Shown here: positions 56,668-64,000 of the stretch, one piece after another
Layout: each line of letters opens with the position of its first letter
Position numbering within the stretch: the first letter of the stretch is position 1
NCBI RefSeq assembly: GCF_014646335.1
Contig: NZ_BMNG01000003.1
Coordinates: forward strand, 62,001 to 126,000
Length of the DNA: 64,000 nt
Origin: Streptomyces lasiicapitis
Lineage (GTDB): Bacteria; Actinomycetota; Actinomycetes; Streptomycetales; Streptomycetaceae
Reading direction: 5' to 3'
Position numbers and translations under genes: made by a program
The notes under the pieces: model-generated
The model's database searches: none
What the model saw: the letters and a program-made list of their open reading frames with translations, nothing else
Told to the model about the DNA's origin: nothing

Positions 56668-57497
56668 CGGGCCTCCATGCGGTACAAGTTGAAGCGGTAC
56701 GCCTCTATCTGTCGACGGCGCAGCGTGCCCATGGTCGACAGCAGCACCCTGTACGACCAGGGCAGTCGGTCTCTGACGGGGTGGGGCAGGGTGTTCAGGG
56801 TCGTGGTCTCGACCAACCGGGCTCCGGTGTCCCAGCGTTCCGGAGTGCTCGGGTCGTCGCACCGCCAGTGCATGCGCGCGTCGACCTTGCTGAGGACGTC
56901 GTGGCGGTCCTGAGCGTCGATCATGGCCCCGGCGGCGGTCTCCAGCGCCAGCAGAGAACCCGGAAGCTTCTCGCCGATCATGCGGAACACGTCCTGGACG
57001 GCGGCCTCTTCGAGATAGATGAGTACGGCCTCGGCGACGACGAAGTAGGGACCCGGCGAGTCGGCGACCGAGGTGACCCAGTCGGGGTCGGTCACCGATC
57101 CCGCGATCATCCGGCGGCGCTCGGTGTCGTCGAAGAACGTACGCCGCAGCGCTATGACGTCGGGGAGGTCCACGTCGAACCAGCGCACCGTGCCGTTGTC
57201 CACCCGCTCGAACCGGGTGTTGAGCCCCGTCCCGATCTCGACAACGGTGCCGTGAGGGTGTTCGGCGAGGAAGCGACGCACCCACGTGTCGAGCAGGAGC
57301 GTGCGGAGGTTCGCGCCGATCAGGCTCTTGGCTCCGTCGAAGCGCGTGAAGTCGTAGTCGATGGCCTCGACCATCTCGACCGCGCGAGGATCGTGGAGCA
57401 GCTCGCGTTGCCGCCGGGTCTCCACGGCTCTCGCGTAGAGCGGAATGAGCAAGGTCTCCTGCACGGTGCCGAGTTCGGGACGGCGTTTCTCTGCCAT
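56664..57497 (-). CDS. Class I SAM-dependent methyltransferase, LCM/TcmP-like
   Basis: 277 residues from the ATG at 57497; longer frames run through the iron box and are unlikely. SAM-binding motif I is TVVEIGTGLNTRFERVD, with WFDVDLPDVIALRR and VVAEAVLIYLEE following. These are characteristic of the leucine-carboxyl-methyltransferase/TcmP family, which methylates carboxyl or hydroxyl groups. Its own iron box and coupling to a DUF2470 gene place it in the iron response. Substrate could be the siderophore or a precursor, but that is inference. Confidence 0.87.
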   Translation of the reverse strand: MAEKRRPELGTVQETLLIPLYARAVETRRQRELLHDPRAVEMVEAIDYDFTRFDGAKSLIGANLRTLLLDTWVRRFLAEHPHGTVVEIGTGLNTRFERVDNGTVRWFDVDLPDVIALRRTFFDDTERRRMIAGSVTDPDWVTSVADSPGPYFVVAEAVLIYLEEAAVQDVFRMIGEKLPGSLLALETAAGAMIDAQDRHDVLSKVDARMHWRCDDPSTPERWDTGARLVETTTLNTLPHPVRDRLPWSYRVLLSTMGTLRRRQIEAYRFNLYRMEAR

Positions 57498-57516
57498 GGA
57501 CCGTAACCCCCTTAAG

Positions 57517-57535
57517 TGAGGTAAGGCTAACCTTA
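57517..57535 (-). promoter_or_regulatory. Iron box of the methyltransferase-DUF2470 pair
   Basis: TGAGGTAAGGCTAACCTTA on the plus strand, a near-match to the 19-bp TTAGGTTAGGCTAACCTAA consensus, 20 bases upstream of the methyltransferase start. Confidence 0.9.
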
Positions 57536-57680
57536 CTGAGCTGGATGTGTCCACGTGTCCGTGCGTCCACGGATTCGTGTGTTCATGCGGGCGTGAGCGG
57601 CCTGCTGTGCGGCGAGAGTTCGGCGCTCGTGACTCCATGTAACCGGATGGGTCCGGCATCGGGCGACCGAGCCCGCCAGG

Positions 57681-57724
57681 CTGTGGACAACTCTTGGCGT
57701 GCCCCTGATCGTGGTTATCCACAG
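57681..57724. promoter_or_regulatory. Inverted pair of DnaA boxes
   Basis: TGTGGACAA (57682-57690; TTGTCCACA on the minus strand, the preferred Streptomyces DnaA box) and TTATCCACA (57715-57723; the classical DnaA box). The 11-base arms CTGTGGACAAC and GTTATCCACAG are inverted with one mismatch, 40 bases upstream of the DUF4192 gene. Confidence 0.7.
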
Positions 57725-57763
57725 GCCCAACCGGAATGACAGGTTCCGGTGCAGAGTCGGCGC

Positions 57764-59272
57764 ATGACGAATCACAGCGACTCAATCGACCCGACCGATC
57801 CGATCGACGAACCCGCGGTCACTCTGCGCACTCCCGCCGAACTCGCGGACGCGTTGCCGTACTTGCTCGGATTCCGGCCCGAGAACAGCGTCGTCCTCAT
57901 CGCGCTGCAGGGCCCGCGCGGCCGTTTCGGCGGGAGGGTGCGCCTCGGGATTCCGGAACGCGCGGAGGACTGGCCGGCCGTCGCGGAGCAGCTGGCCCAG
58001 TGCCTGGTGAGCGGCTGCGAGCGGCGCTCGGTCCGGCCGGACGGCGTCGTGGCCTTCCTCTGCCAGGAGCCGGGAGGGTCCGCGGGGGACACCTCCGGGC
58101 TCTCCGGGCGACAGGTCATGGAGCGTCTCAGGCCGCTGGCCCAGACGCTCCGCACCGCCTGCGGCGACCTCGACATCCCGGTCCTGGAGGCCGTGTGCGT
58201 ATCGGACGGCCGCTTCTGGACGTACTGCTGCCCTGATCAGCGCTGCTGCCCGGCGGACGGCACCCCGCTTCCTCCCGCGGGCACGTCGGTCCTCGCGGCG
58301 GCCACCGCGTACGCGGGCCGTCAAGTGGGCCCCGACCAGGGGAAGCTGCGGGCGCGACTGAAGCCGTGGCGGACCGCGGCCGCGGCGGCTCAGGAGAGCG
58401 CGCTGCACGCTGCGGCGGTCGCGCTCGTGCCCAGGATCCTGGACGAGGGCGGCCATGATGAAGTCGCCGAAGAGACCCTCGACCTCGCCCGCCGCCTGAT
58501 GGCCCGCCTCGCCGCGGCACCCCCGAAGCCCGACCTGCTGGACGCGGACCTTCAGGACGACGAACTGCTGGCTCACGACGAGGCTGCCGCCGTGATCCTC
58601 GGTCTCCAGGACCGTACGACGCGGGACCGGGCGGCGGAGTGGATGGAGGGCCAGGAAGCCAGGTCGGCGCTCAGGCTCTGGCGAGCACTCGCCCGGCGCT
58701 GCGTCGGCTCTTTCTACGAACACGCGGCGGCGCCCTTGACCTTGGCCGGCTGGGTCGCCTGGTCGCTCGGTGACCTCATCGAGGGCCAGGAAGCACTGAC
58801 CATGGCGCTGGCCGCCGACCCGCACTACACCTTCGCGCTGCTGCTGTACCCCGTGTGCGGTGCGGACGACGACCCGGAGCCGATTCGCCGCATCCTGCGC
58901 GGCGAGCGGGCCCAGCGGGAGCCGGAGTCCGCTGTGGCCGAAGGTGCTTCGACGACGGACGACGCTTCCCAACATCTGGGTGCGGTCGACCACTTGAGCC
59001 CCGCGGTCTCCGCGGCCGCTTCCGTCCCCACTGGCTCCTCTCGTCCCGTCGGCCCCGATGTCGGCTTCGGCGCGGACGCGGGCGCGGGTGCCGGTGCCGG
59101 TGCGCCGACAGAACCAGAGGCCAGGACCGACACGGACATCGGCTCCGCACCCCGCGGCCACCGCCGCCGCTCCCGCCCCTCCGCGCGCACCACGCGCCCG
59201 AGCGGAGGAGCAGGCACGGGGCCGCGGAACCGGCGGCCCGCCGTCAGGCGGGACACGAGGAGTGACCAGTGA
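57764..59272 (+). CDS. DUF4192-domain protein
   Basis: 502-residue actinobacterial protein of unknown function. The DUF4192 domain covers about residues 15-360: it begins VTLRTPAELADALPYLLGFRPENSVVLIALQG and includes the helical section RALARRCVGSFYEHAAAPLTLAGWVAWSLGD (58684-58776). The C-terminal ~130 residues are low-complexity, with a Gly/Ala run (DAGAGAGAGA) and then an Arg/Ser/Thr-rich tail that may bind nucleic acid. It begins at ATG 57764 downstream of two DnaA boxes. No enzymatic motif recognised. Confidence 0.85.
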   Translation: MTNHSDSIDPTDPIDEPAVTLRTPAELADALPYLLGFRPENSVVLIALQGPRGRFGGRVRLGIPERAEDWPAVAEQLAQCLVSGCERRSVRPDGVVAFLCQEPGGSAGDTSGLSGRQVMERLRPLAQTLRTACGDLDIPVLEAVCVSDGRFWTYCCPDQRCCPADGTPLPPAGTSVLAAATAYAGRQVGPDQGKLRARLKPWRTAAAAAQESALHAAAVALVPRILDEGGHDEVAEETLDLARRLMARLAAAPPKPDLLDADLQDDELLAHDEAAAVILGLQDRTTRDRAAEWMEGQEARSALRLWRALARRCVGSFYEHAAAPLTLAGWVAWSLGDLIEGQEALTMALAADPHYTFALLLYPVCGADDDPEPIRRILRGERAQREPESAVAEGASTTDDASQHLGAVDHLSPAVSAAASVPTGSSRPVGPDVGFGADAGAGAGAGAPTEPEARTDTDIGSAPRGHRRRSRPSARTTRPSGGAGTGPRNRRPAVRRDTRSDQ

Positions 59273-59503
59273 GCGCGAGCGTGAGGGCTTGGCGCCCCGG
59301 GTCCTGGCCGGTCCTGGCGTGGGCCACGTCGGCCGGGGCGGTCGTGGCGGCAGCGCACCGCCGTCTGGGCGGCTTCCTGCGGCGGGTGCGTGACTTGGAG
59401 CGGTCCGCTTCCGTTCACCTGAGTGGCGGTACCCACGTCCGGGTCGCGCCGCTGCACCGCGACCGAGTCTCCGCAGCGCAGACAACGCAGAAGAGGCTGC
59501 CCC

Positions 59504-61609
59504 ATGCACGTTCCCGCCCCGTCTCCTGTCTCCGGCCGGTCCGAAGTCGCCGGTGTGCCCAAGAGATCCGACGGCGGTCAGGCCGACAGACCGCGCCTGC
59601 CCGCCCCGGCCCCCCGGCGCCCGTCCGCCGGACAGGCTCTCGCTCCCGTGGCGCGCCGCCCCGGCGCGCTGCCGCCCGCGCATGCCTCGCTGGTCTGCGT
59701 CGCCCTGCCCGCACTGGCCGTCTCCACGGACCAGGGGCAGCTCAACGGCCGTGGCCTGGAAGGTTTCTACCGCTCGGGCCGACGCATGCTGTCACGCTGC
59801 CAGGTCCGCGTGGCCGGGCGGGAGCCGGTCGCCGTGCAGGCCCGGATGCTCTCGGCCGACAGCGCCCGCTTCGTGGCCACGGTGCTTCCCTCGACCGAGG
59901 GCGGACCCGACCCGGACGTCGTCGTGGAACGGATCCGGCACGCCGACGGCACGGAGAGGATCACGCTGCACAGCGCGGCCAGCCGCCCCCTGAGGCTGCC
60001 CGTCGAGGTGTCACTCGGCACGGACCTGGCGGAACTGGGCGCGGTCGCGTCGGGCAGAGCCGGCCCGGAACTGCCCGCCAGTGTCCACGACTCCGGCATG
60101 CGCTGGTCCTCGAGCCGGGGCCACTGCGTGGTCACCGCCGTCCCGGCCCCCAAGGACGCCCTGGCCTCCGCCGGGCTGCTGCGCTGGGAAGTGCAGCTCC
60201 CGCCGGGGGGCAGCCAGAGCGTGGAGCTGCGTGTCCGCCCCGACGGCGGTGGACCGGTGAGAGCCGTGAGCCACGGTGCGAGCAGCCCGCTGGCCTCGGC
60301 CCGGGCAGTGGGCGACGACCCCACGGTCCAGCGGCTCCTGGAGACATCCGTGGCCGACCTCCGGGCGTTGCTGCTGCGCGACCCGACACATCCCGCCGAT
60401 GTGTACGTGGCCGCTGGTGCCCCCTGGCGCTGCGGCCTCGCGCCCGCCGAAGCACTCGCGGCCGCCCGGATGACCCTGCCGCTGGGCACCAGGCTCGCCG
60501 TGGGCACCCTGCGCACCCTCGCCCGCGGCCAGCTCAAGAAACCGGGCCCGCGGTCAGGCATGATCCCCGGGCCGACGAGGGCCGCCGGGCCCCTGCTGCC
60601 CCCTGGCTGCACAGGCGTCGAAGCCACCCTCCTGTTCCCGGCGCTCCTCGCCGAAGCCTGGCGCTGGGGCACCCCGGAGGCGGACATGGAGGAGTTGCTG
60701 CCCACCGCCGAGCGGTGCCTGAGATGGCTCCTCGACGCCCTGGGCGACAACACCTTCCTCCCGGACCCCCACCCCGGCGGGCCCGCCCGCTGCGAGACCC
60801 AGGCCCACGCGCACCGTGCGGCGCTGCTCGGCGCCGACCTCCTCGACGCCCACGGAAGTGCGGGCGGCACCGACCTGCGGCAGTGGGCGGAGCGGCTGCG
60901 TGGCCGCTTCCGGGAGGAATTCTGGGTGGCGGACCGAACGGGCGGCAGGCCGGCGGCGGCGCGACTGCCCGACGGACGGCTGATTCCGTACCTCACAGGG
61001 AGCGCGGCCCACCTCCTGGACACCGGCCTGCTCGGCGCCGGAGCACTCGCCCCCGGACTGCTCGACAAGGTGCAGACGGAGCAACTCGCCAGGCTGCTCG
61101 GCGGCCCGACCATGGACTCGGGCTGGGGCCTGCGAAGCCTGGGCGCCAAAGAAGCCGGGTACAACGCGTTCGGGCACCGGAGCGGCGCGGTCAGACCGCA
61201 CGAGACGGCAGTCGCCGTGACGGGCCTGGCTGCCGCGGGCTACGAGAAGGAGGCGGGCTCGCTGCTGCGCGGCGCCCTCGGCGCGGCCGAGGCCTTCGGA
61301 CACCGACTGCCCGAGATGTACGCGGGTGAGCAGCGCGTGGCAGGCGGCGCGCCCCTGCCGCACCCGGCGGCCTGCCGTCCCGCGGCCGTGAGCGCGGCGG
61401 CCGGGGTGCAGCTCCTGACTCTGCTCGCCGGTATCCGCCCGGACGCGCCGGCCGGCACGGTGACGTTGAACCCCGTCCGCAGCGCACCCCTCGGAGAGCT
61501 CGGACTCACGGCACTCAGGGTCGCGGGAGCTCCGTTCTCCGTACGGGTGAGCAGGCTCGGCCTCGCCATGGTCGAGGAGGCCGCCGACGGGCTGCAGTTG
61601 GGAGTGTGA
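59504..61609 (+). CDS. Glycogen-debranching-like (amylo-alpha-1,6-glucosidase family) protein
   Basis: 701 residues from the ATG at 59504. An N-terminal beta domain (about residues 65-280: DQGQLNGRGLEGFYRSGRRMLSR, AVQARMLSADSARFVATVL) matches the glycogen-debranching N-terminal domain. A helical barrel follows (GAPWRCGLAPAEALAAARMTLPLGTRLAVGTLRTLARGQ, 60415-60531; later RPHETAVAVTGLAAAGYEKEA). Fits the family that hydrolyses alpha-1,6 branches or related glycans, but I could not assign both catalytic acids with certainty. The first ~60 residues are Pro/Arg-rich and variable. Confidence 0.78.
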   Translation: MHVPAPSPVSGRSEVAGVPKRSDGGQADRPRLPAPAPRRPSAGQALAPVARRPGALPPAHASLVCVALPALAVSTDQGQLNGRGLEGFYRSGRRMLSRCQVRVAGREPVAVQARMLSADSARFVATVLPSTEGGPDPDVVVERIRHADGTERITLHSAASRPLRLPVEVSLGTDLAELGAVASGRAGPELPASVHDSGMRWSSSRGHCVVTAVPAPKDALASAGLLRWEVQLPPGGSQSVELRVRPDGGGPVRAVSHGASSPLASARAVGDDPTVQRLLETSVADLRALLLRDPTHPADVYVAAGAPWRCGLAPAEALAAARMTLPLGTRLAVGTLRTLARGQLKKPGPRSGMIPGPTRAAGPLLPPGCTGVEATLLFPALLAEAWRWGTPEADMEELLPTAERCLRWLLDALGDNTFLPDPHPGGPARCETQAHAHRAALLGADLLDAHGSAGGTDLRQWAERLRGRFREEFWVADRTGGRPAAARLPDGRLIPYLTGSAAHLLDTGLLGAGALAPGLLDKVQTEQLARLLGGPTMDSGWGLRSLGAKEAGYNAFGHRSGAVRPHETAVAVTGLAAAGYEKEAGSLLRGALGAAEAFGHRLPEMYAGEQRVAGGAPLPHPAACRPAAVSAAAGVQLLTLLAGIRPDAPAGTVTLNPVRSAPLGELGLTALRVAGAPFSVRVSRLGLAMVEEAADGLQLGV

Positions 61610-61698
61610 GCACGCTGAGCGGTGAGGCGGAGGACGCGTCGGGCCGGATGGGCGGGCCGCGGGGAACGGAGCGGGAAGCAGATGCCGTAAGAGGTGTT

Positions 61699-61718
61699 TA
61701 TCGTCAGGCAGACGACTA
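61699..61718 (+). promoter_or_regulatory. Putative NUDIX-regulator operator overlapping the -10
   Basis: TATCGTC-AGGCA-GACGACTA: TCGTC and GACGA arms with a 5-base spacer, resembling NrtR-type sites. Its right end runs into TATGAT (61717-61722), a good -10 placed six bases before the ATG. Confidence 0.55.
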
Positions 61719-61728
61719 TGATCGCGGC

Positions 61729-62490
61729 ATGTCGCCCTACGACCCGTCGGCCTTCCCGCCCTTTGCTGTCACCGTCGATCTGGTCGTGCTGACCGTGCGC
61801 CGCCACGCGTTGTGCGCGCTGGCCGTGCGCCGCGGCGAACCGCCGTTCCAGGGGCGGTGGGCGCTGCCCGGCGGATTCGTGAAGGTCGACGAGGACCTGT
61901 CGGCGGCGGCAGCGCGGGAGCTGGTCGAGGAGACCGGCCTGTGCGCTCACGACCCGGACAGCCCGGTTCAGGCCAACGGGGCACATCTGGAGCAGCTGGC
62001 GACGTACGGCGATCCCAAGCGTGATCCGCGGATGAGGGTGGTCAGCGTCGCTCACCTCGCCCTCGCGCCCGACCTGCCCGCACCTCGCGCGGGCGGCGAC
62101 GCCAACAGCGCGCGTTGGGCGCCGGTCGACGCCCTGCTCACCCACGGCGGGTACGGCCGCGAGGGCGAACAGGCGGCGCCCCTCGCCTTCGACCACGCGC
62201 AGATCCTGTCGGACGGGGTGGAACGCGCCCGCTCGAAGATCGAGTACTCGTCCCTGGCCACGGCGTTCTGCCCGCCCGAGTTCACGGTCGGTGAGCTGCG
62301 ACGGGTGTACGAAGCCGTGTGGGGTGTCGCGCTCGACCCGCGCAACTTCCACCGCAAGGTGACCGGTACGCCGGGCTTCCTCGTCCCCACCGGCGGCACG
62401 ACGACCCGCCAGGGCGGCCGCCCCGCTCAGCTCTTCCGGGCGGGCGGCGCGACGCTCCTCAACCCGCCGATGCTGCGCCCGGACGTCTGA
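61729..62490 (+). CDS. NUDIX-domain transcriptional regulator, NrtR-like
   Basis: 253 residues. The N-terminal NUDIX domain has the box GGFVKVDEDLSAAAARELVEETGL (61870-61941), a nearly complete Gx5Ex7REUxEExGU motif. The C-terminal part from about residue 165 (SSLATAFCPPEFTVGELRRVYEAVWG, DPRNFHRKVTGTPGFLVPTG) is the winged-helix typical of NrtR regulators of NAD or sugar metabolism. The first ~40 residues of the open frame (from 61606) are excluded because the ATG at 61729 sits just after a promoter-like TATGAT and a palindrome, fitting leaderless autoregulation. Effector unknown. Confidence 0.88.
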   Translation: MSPYDPSAFPPFAVTVDLVVLTVRRHALCALAVRRGEPPFQGRWALPGGFVKVDEDLSAAAARELVEETGLCAHDPDSPVQANGAHLEQLATYGDPKRDPRMRVVSVAHLALAPDLPAPRAGGDANSARWAPVDALLTHGGYGREGEQAAPLAFDHAQILSDGVERARSKIEYSSLATAFCPPEFTVGELRRVYEAVWGVALDPRNFHRKVTGTPGFLVPTGGTTTRQGGRPAQLFRAGGATLLNPPMLRPDV

Positions 62491-62671
62491 GAAGCGGCTC
62501 CGATCGCGCGCGGCCGCAGCTCGCCTGACGCAGCGGCTCGCGTGAAGTCACCCTGAGCCAAAAGCCAGAAATGTCGCGTTATCTTGCTGCGGTACCCACG
62601 GGGTTCGTCCGTCCCCGATCCGGCGGACTCGCCCCGGCCGTCGAGCGGTCGCACATCCCGCGAGAGAAGCG

Positions 62672-64000
62672 ATGATCCAGGCCATCGGACTGACCAGCAA
62701 TTCCCGTCAGGAGCTCCCGCCCGCCGTCGACGACGTGTCCTTCGAGGCGCGCACCGGCCGTGTCACCGCGCTGCTCGGCGCACCGGACGCGGGCAAGACG
62801 ACGGTGCTCAGGCTGATGCTCGAACTCCAACAGGGCCGCGGAATCACCTACTTCAGAGGCCGTCCGCTGCACCGCATCGCCCACCCCTCCAGGGAAGTCG
62901 GTGTGCTGCTCGGCGAGGTCCCCGGCCATCCGGCCCGCACGGTGCGGGGCCACCTGCGGATGCTCTGCGCAGCGGTCGGGGTGCCCGTCCTGCGCGCCGA
63001 CGACGTGCTGGAAGCCGTGGGGCTCGTCAGCCTTCGCGAGCAGCGCCTCGGCACACTCTCCCGTGGCATGGACCGCAGACTCGGTCTGGCCTGCGCCCTC
63101 CTCACCAATCCGCACACACTTGTCCTGGACGGTCCCGCCGACGGCCTGGCGGCCCGGGAGAACGGCTGGTTGCACGGCTTTCTGCGGGCACACGCGGCCC
63201 AGGGCGGCACCGTCCTGTACTCCACCCAGGACCCCAAGGAGGCCGCGCGGACCGCCGACCGGGTCGTCACGCTCGACGCCGGCAGGCTCGTCGCCGACCA
63301 GGACGCGGCGGAGTTCGCCCGCACCCGGCTGCGCCCCCGCGTCGCCGTGCGCACCCCTCACGCCACGCGCCTCGCCGCCCTCCTCGCCAAGGAGGCGCGT
63401 TCCCGCCGCTGGACCGTCGAGGTGGTGAAGGAGGGCGGCAACAGGCTTTCGGTGTACGGCAGCACGTGCGCGGACGTGGGGGAGACCGCGTTCCGGCACG
63501 GCATCCTCGTCCACCAACTCGCCGATGAAACCGGGGACGCGGGGCCACCCACGACCGCGCACCGGCAAAGCCTTCCCGCCTCAGAGGCCAGTCCGGCGCC
63601 CACCGAGCCGCGCGCCCCCGACGCGCCTCCCAGGAAGCCCGCGCCGGAGCATGCGCCCGGCGGGACCACGGAGAGACTCCCGTACGAAGATGGCACCTCC
63701 GCCGACGGACACACCTCCTTGCCGAACGGCGCCCTCCAGCCCTCGACCTCGGATGATCCAGCGACGACGGCTCAAGCGACGAAGGCTCGAACGGCGAGCC
63801 GCGCCTCTGAGCCACAGCCACAGTTCCAACCTCAGCCGCCCCCTCAGCCGAGGTCCCCCTTGCCACCCCCCATCACCGTCCGCACAAACCGAAACCCCCT
63901 GCGCCCCTTGCGTTACGAACTGCGTCGCGCCACCGGCATCGGCACCGGATACCTCACGGTGGCCGCCGTCCTCGCCGTCTCGGCCGTCCTGGGTGTCTTC
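62672..64000 (+). CDS. ABC transporter ATP-binding protein with degenerate catalytic motifs, truncated by window end
   Basis: The frame stays open for 443 codons to the window edge. Residues 1-215 form an ABC ATPase: Walker A GAPDAGKT (36-43) and signature LSRGM (129-133). Walker B is VLDG (151-154), with Gly where the catalytic Glu is expected. The switch His is replaced by Gln186 in LYSTQDPKE. A long Pro/Ser/Thr-rich linker (about 290-410) follows. Then a basic stretch and a hydrophobic segment (TGYLTVAAVLAVSAVLGVF) begin what looks like a membrane domain, implying an ATPase-permease fusion. ATG at 62672 after GAGAGAAG. Confidence 0.82.
   Translation, partial: MIQAIGLTSNSRQELPPAVDDVSFEARTGRVTALLGAPDAGKTTVLRLMLELQQGRGITYFRGRPLHRIAHPSREVGVLLGEVPGHPARTVRGHLRMLCAAVGVPVLRADDVLEAVGLVSLREQRLGTLSRGMDRRLGLACALLTNPHTLVLDGPADGLAARENGWLHGFLRAHAAQGGTVLYSTQDPKEAARTADRVVTLDAGRLVADQDAAEFARTRLRPRVAVRTPHATRLAALLAKEARSRRWTVEVVKEGGNRLSVYGSTCADVGETAFRHGILVHQLADETGDAGPPTTAHRQSLPASEASPAPTEPRAPDAPPRKPAPEHAPGGTTERLPYEDGTSADGHTSLPNGALQPSTSDDPATTAQATKARTASRASEPQPQFQPQPPPQPRSPLPPPITVRTNRNPLRPLRYELRRATGIGTGYLTVAAVLAVSAVLGVF

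Noticed and set aside
31441..57763. Mobile element carrying the catechol cluster
   Set aside because: No transposase, integrase, tRNA end or flanking direct repeat was found at either boundary.

Overview
The window is high-GC, densely coded DNA from a Streptomyces-type actinobacterium. The evidence is the GC-saturated third codon positions, frequent GTG and TTG starts, four-base ATGA/GTGA gene overlaps, and the order hflX - paired serine proteases - siderophore genes - dinG - lexA - nrdR - nrdJ, an arrangement I associate with Streptomyces chromosomes. I found no rRNA, tRNA, insertion sequence, integrase or CRISPR array.

Layout. 1-6.3 kb: an M1-family peptidase, the GTPase HflX and two tandem secreted trypsin-like lipoproteins. 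6.5-13.2 kb: a four-gene NRPS-independent siderophore (NIS) cluster (diaminobutyrate-type aminotransferase, two IucA/IucC synthetases, one acetyltransferase) with no hydroxylase, decarboxylase or transporter. 13.2-20.2 kb: a genome-maintenance block of dinG, lexA, nrdR and nrdJ. 20.3-31.4 kb: mixed chromosomal genes (TerD, arylamine N-acetyltransferase, DUF4937, histidine phosphatase, ADP-ribosylglycohydrolase, a divergent MFS/TetR pair with two palindromic operators, RNase HII, two hypotheticals, a RecQ-like helicase). 31.7-57.5 kb: a complete catecholate siderophore cluster. 57.7-64 kb: a DUF4192 protein, a debranching-like protein, a NUDIX regulator and the start of an ABC ATPase that runs off the window.

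The catechol cluster begins at an iron box and reads as one long overlapping operon: dhbA, dhbC, dhbE, dhbB and a free aryl carrier protein make and activate 2,3-dihydroxybenzoate. A siderophore-interacting reductase, a lipoprotein, two permeases and an ATPase handle uptake. A 3561-residue NRPS, an MFS exporter and a DAHP synthase follow. A second siderophore-interacting protein lies convergent. A methyltransferase/DUF2470 pair with its own iron box reads leftward at the far end.

The main oddities are as follows. The NRPS has the order C-A-PCP-E-C-A-PCP-E-C, ending in a condensation domain with no thioesterase. In-frame tandem repeats sit inside five siderophore genes (aminotransferase, first IucA, dhbE, NRPS three times, DAHP synthase), several of them His-rich. 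dinG and recQ share a DNA-damage (PafBC/RecA-NDp-like) promoter with leaderless starts. The RecQ homologue carries a C-terminal phosphoribosyltransferase-like motif.
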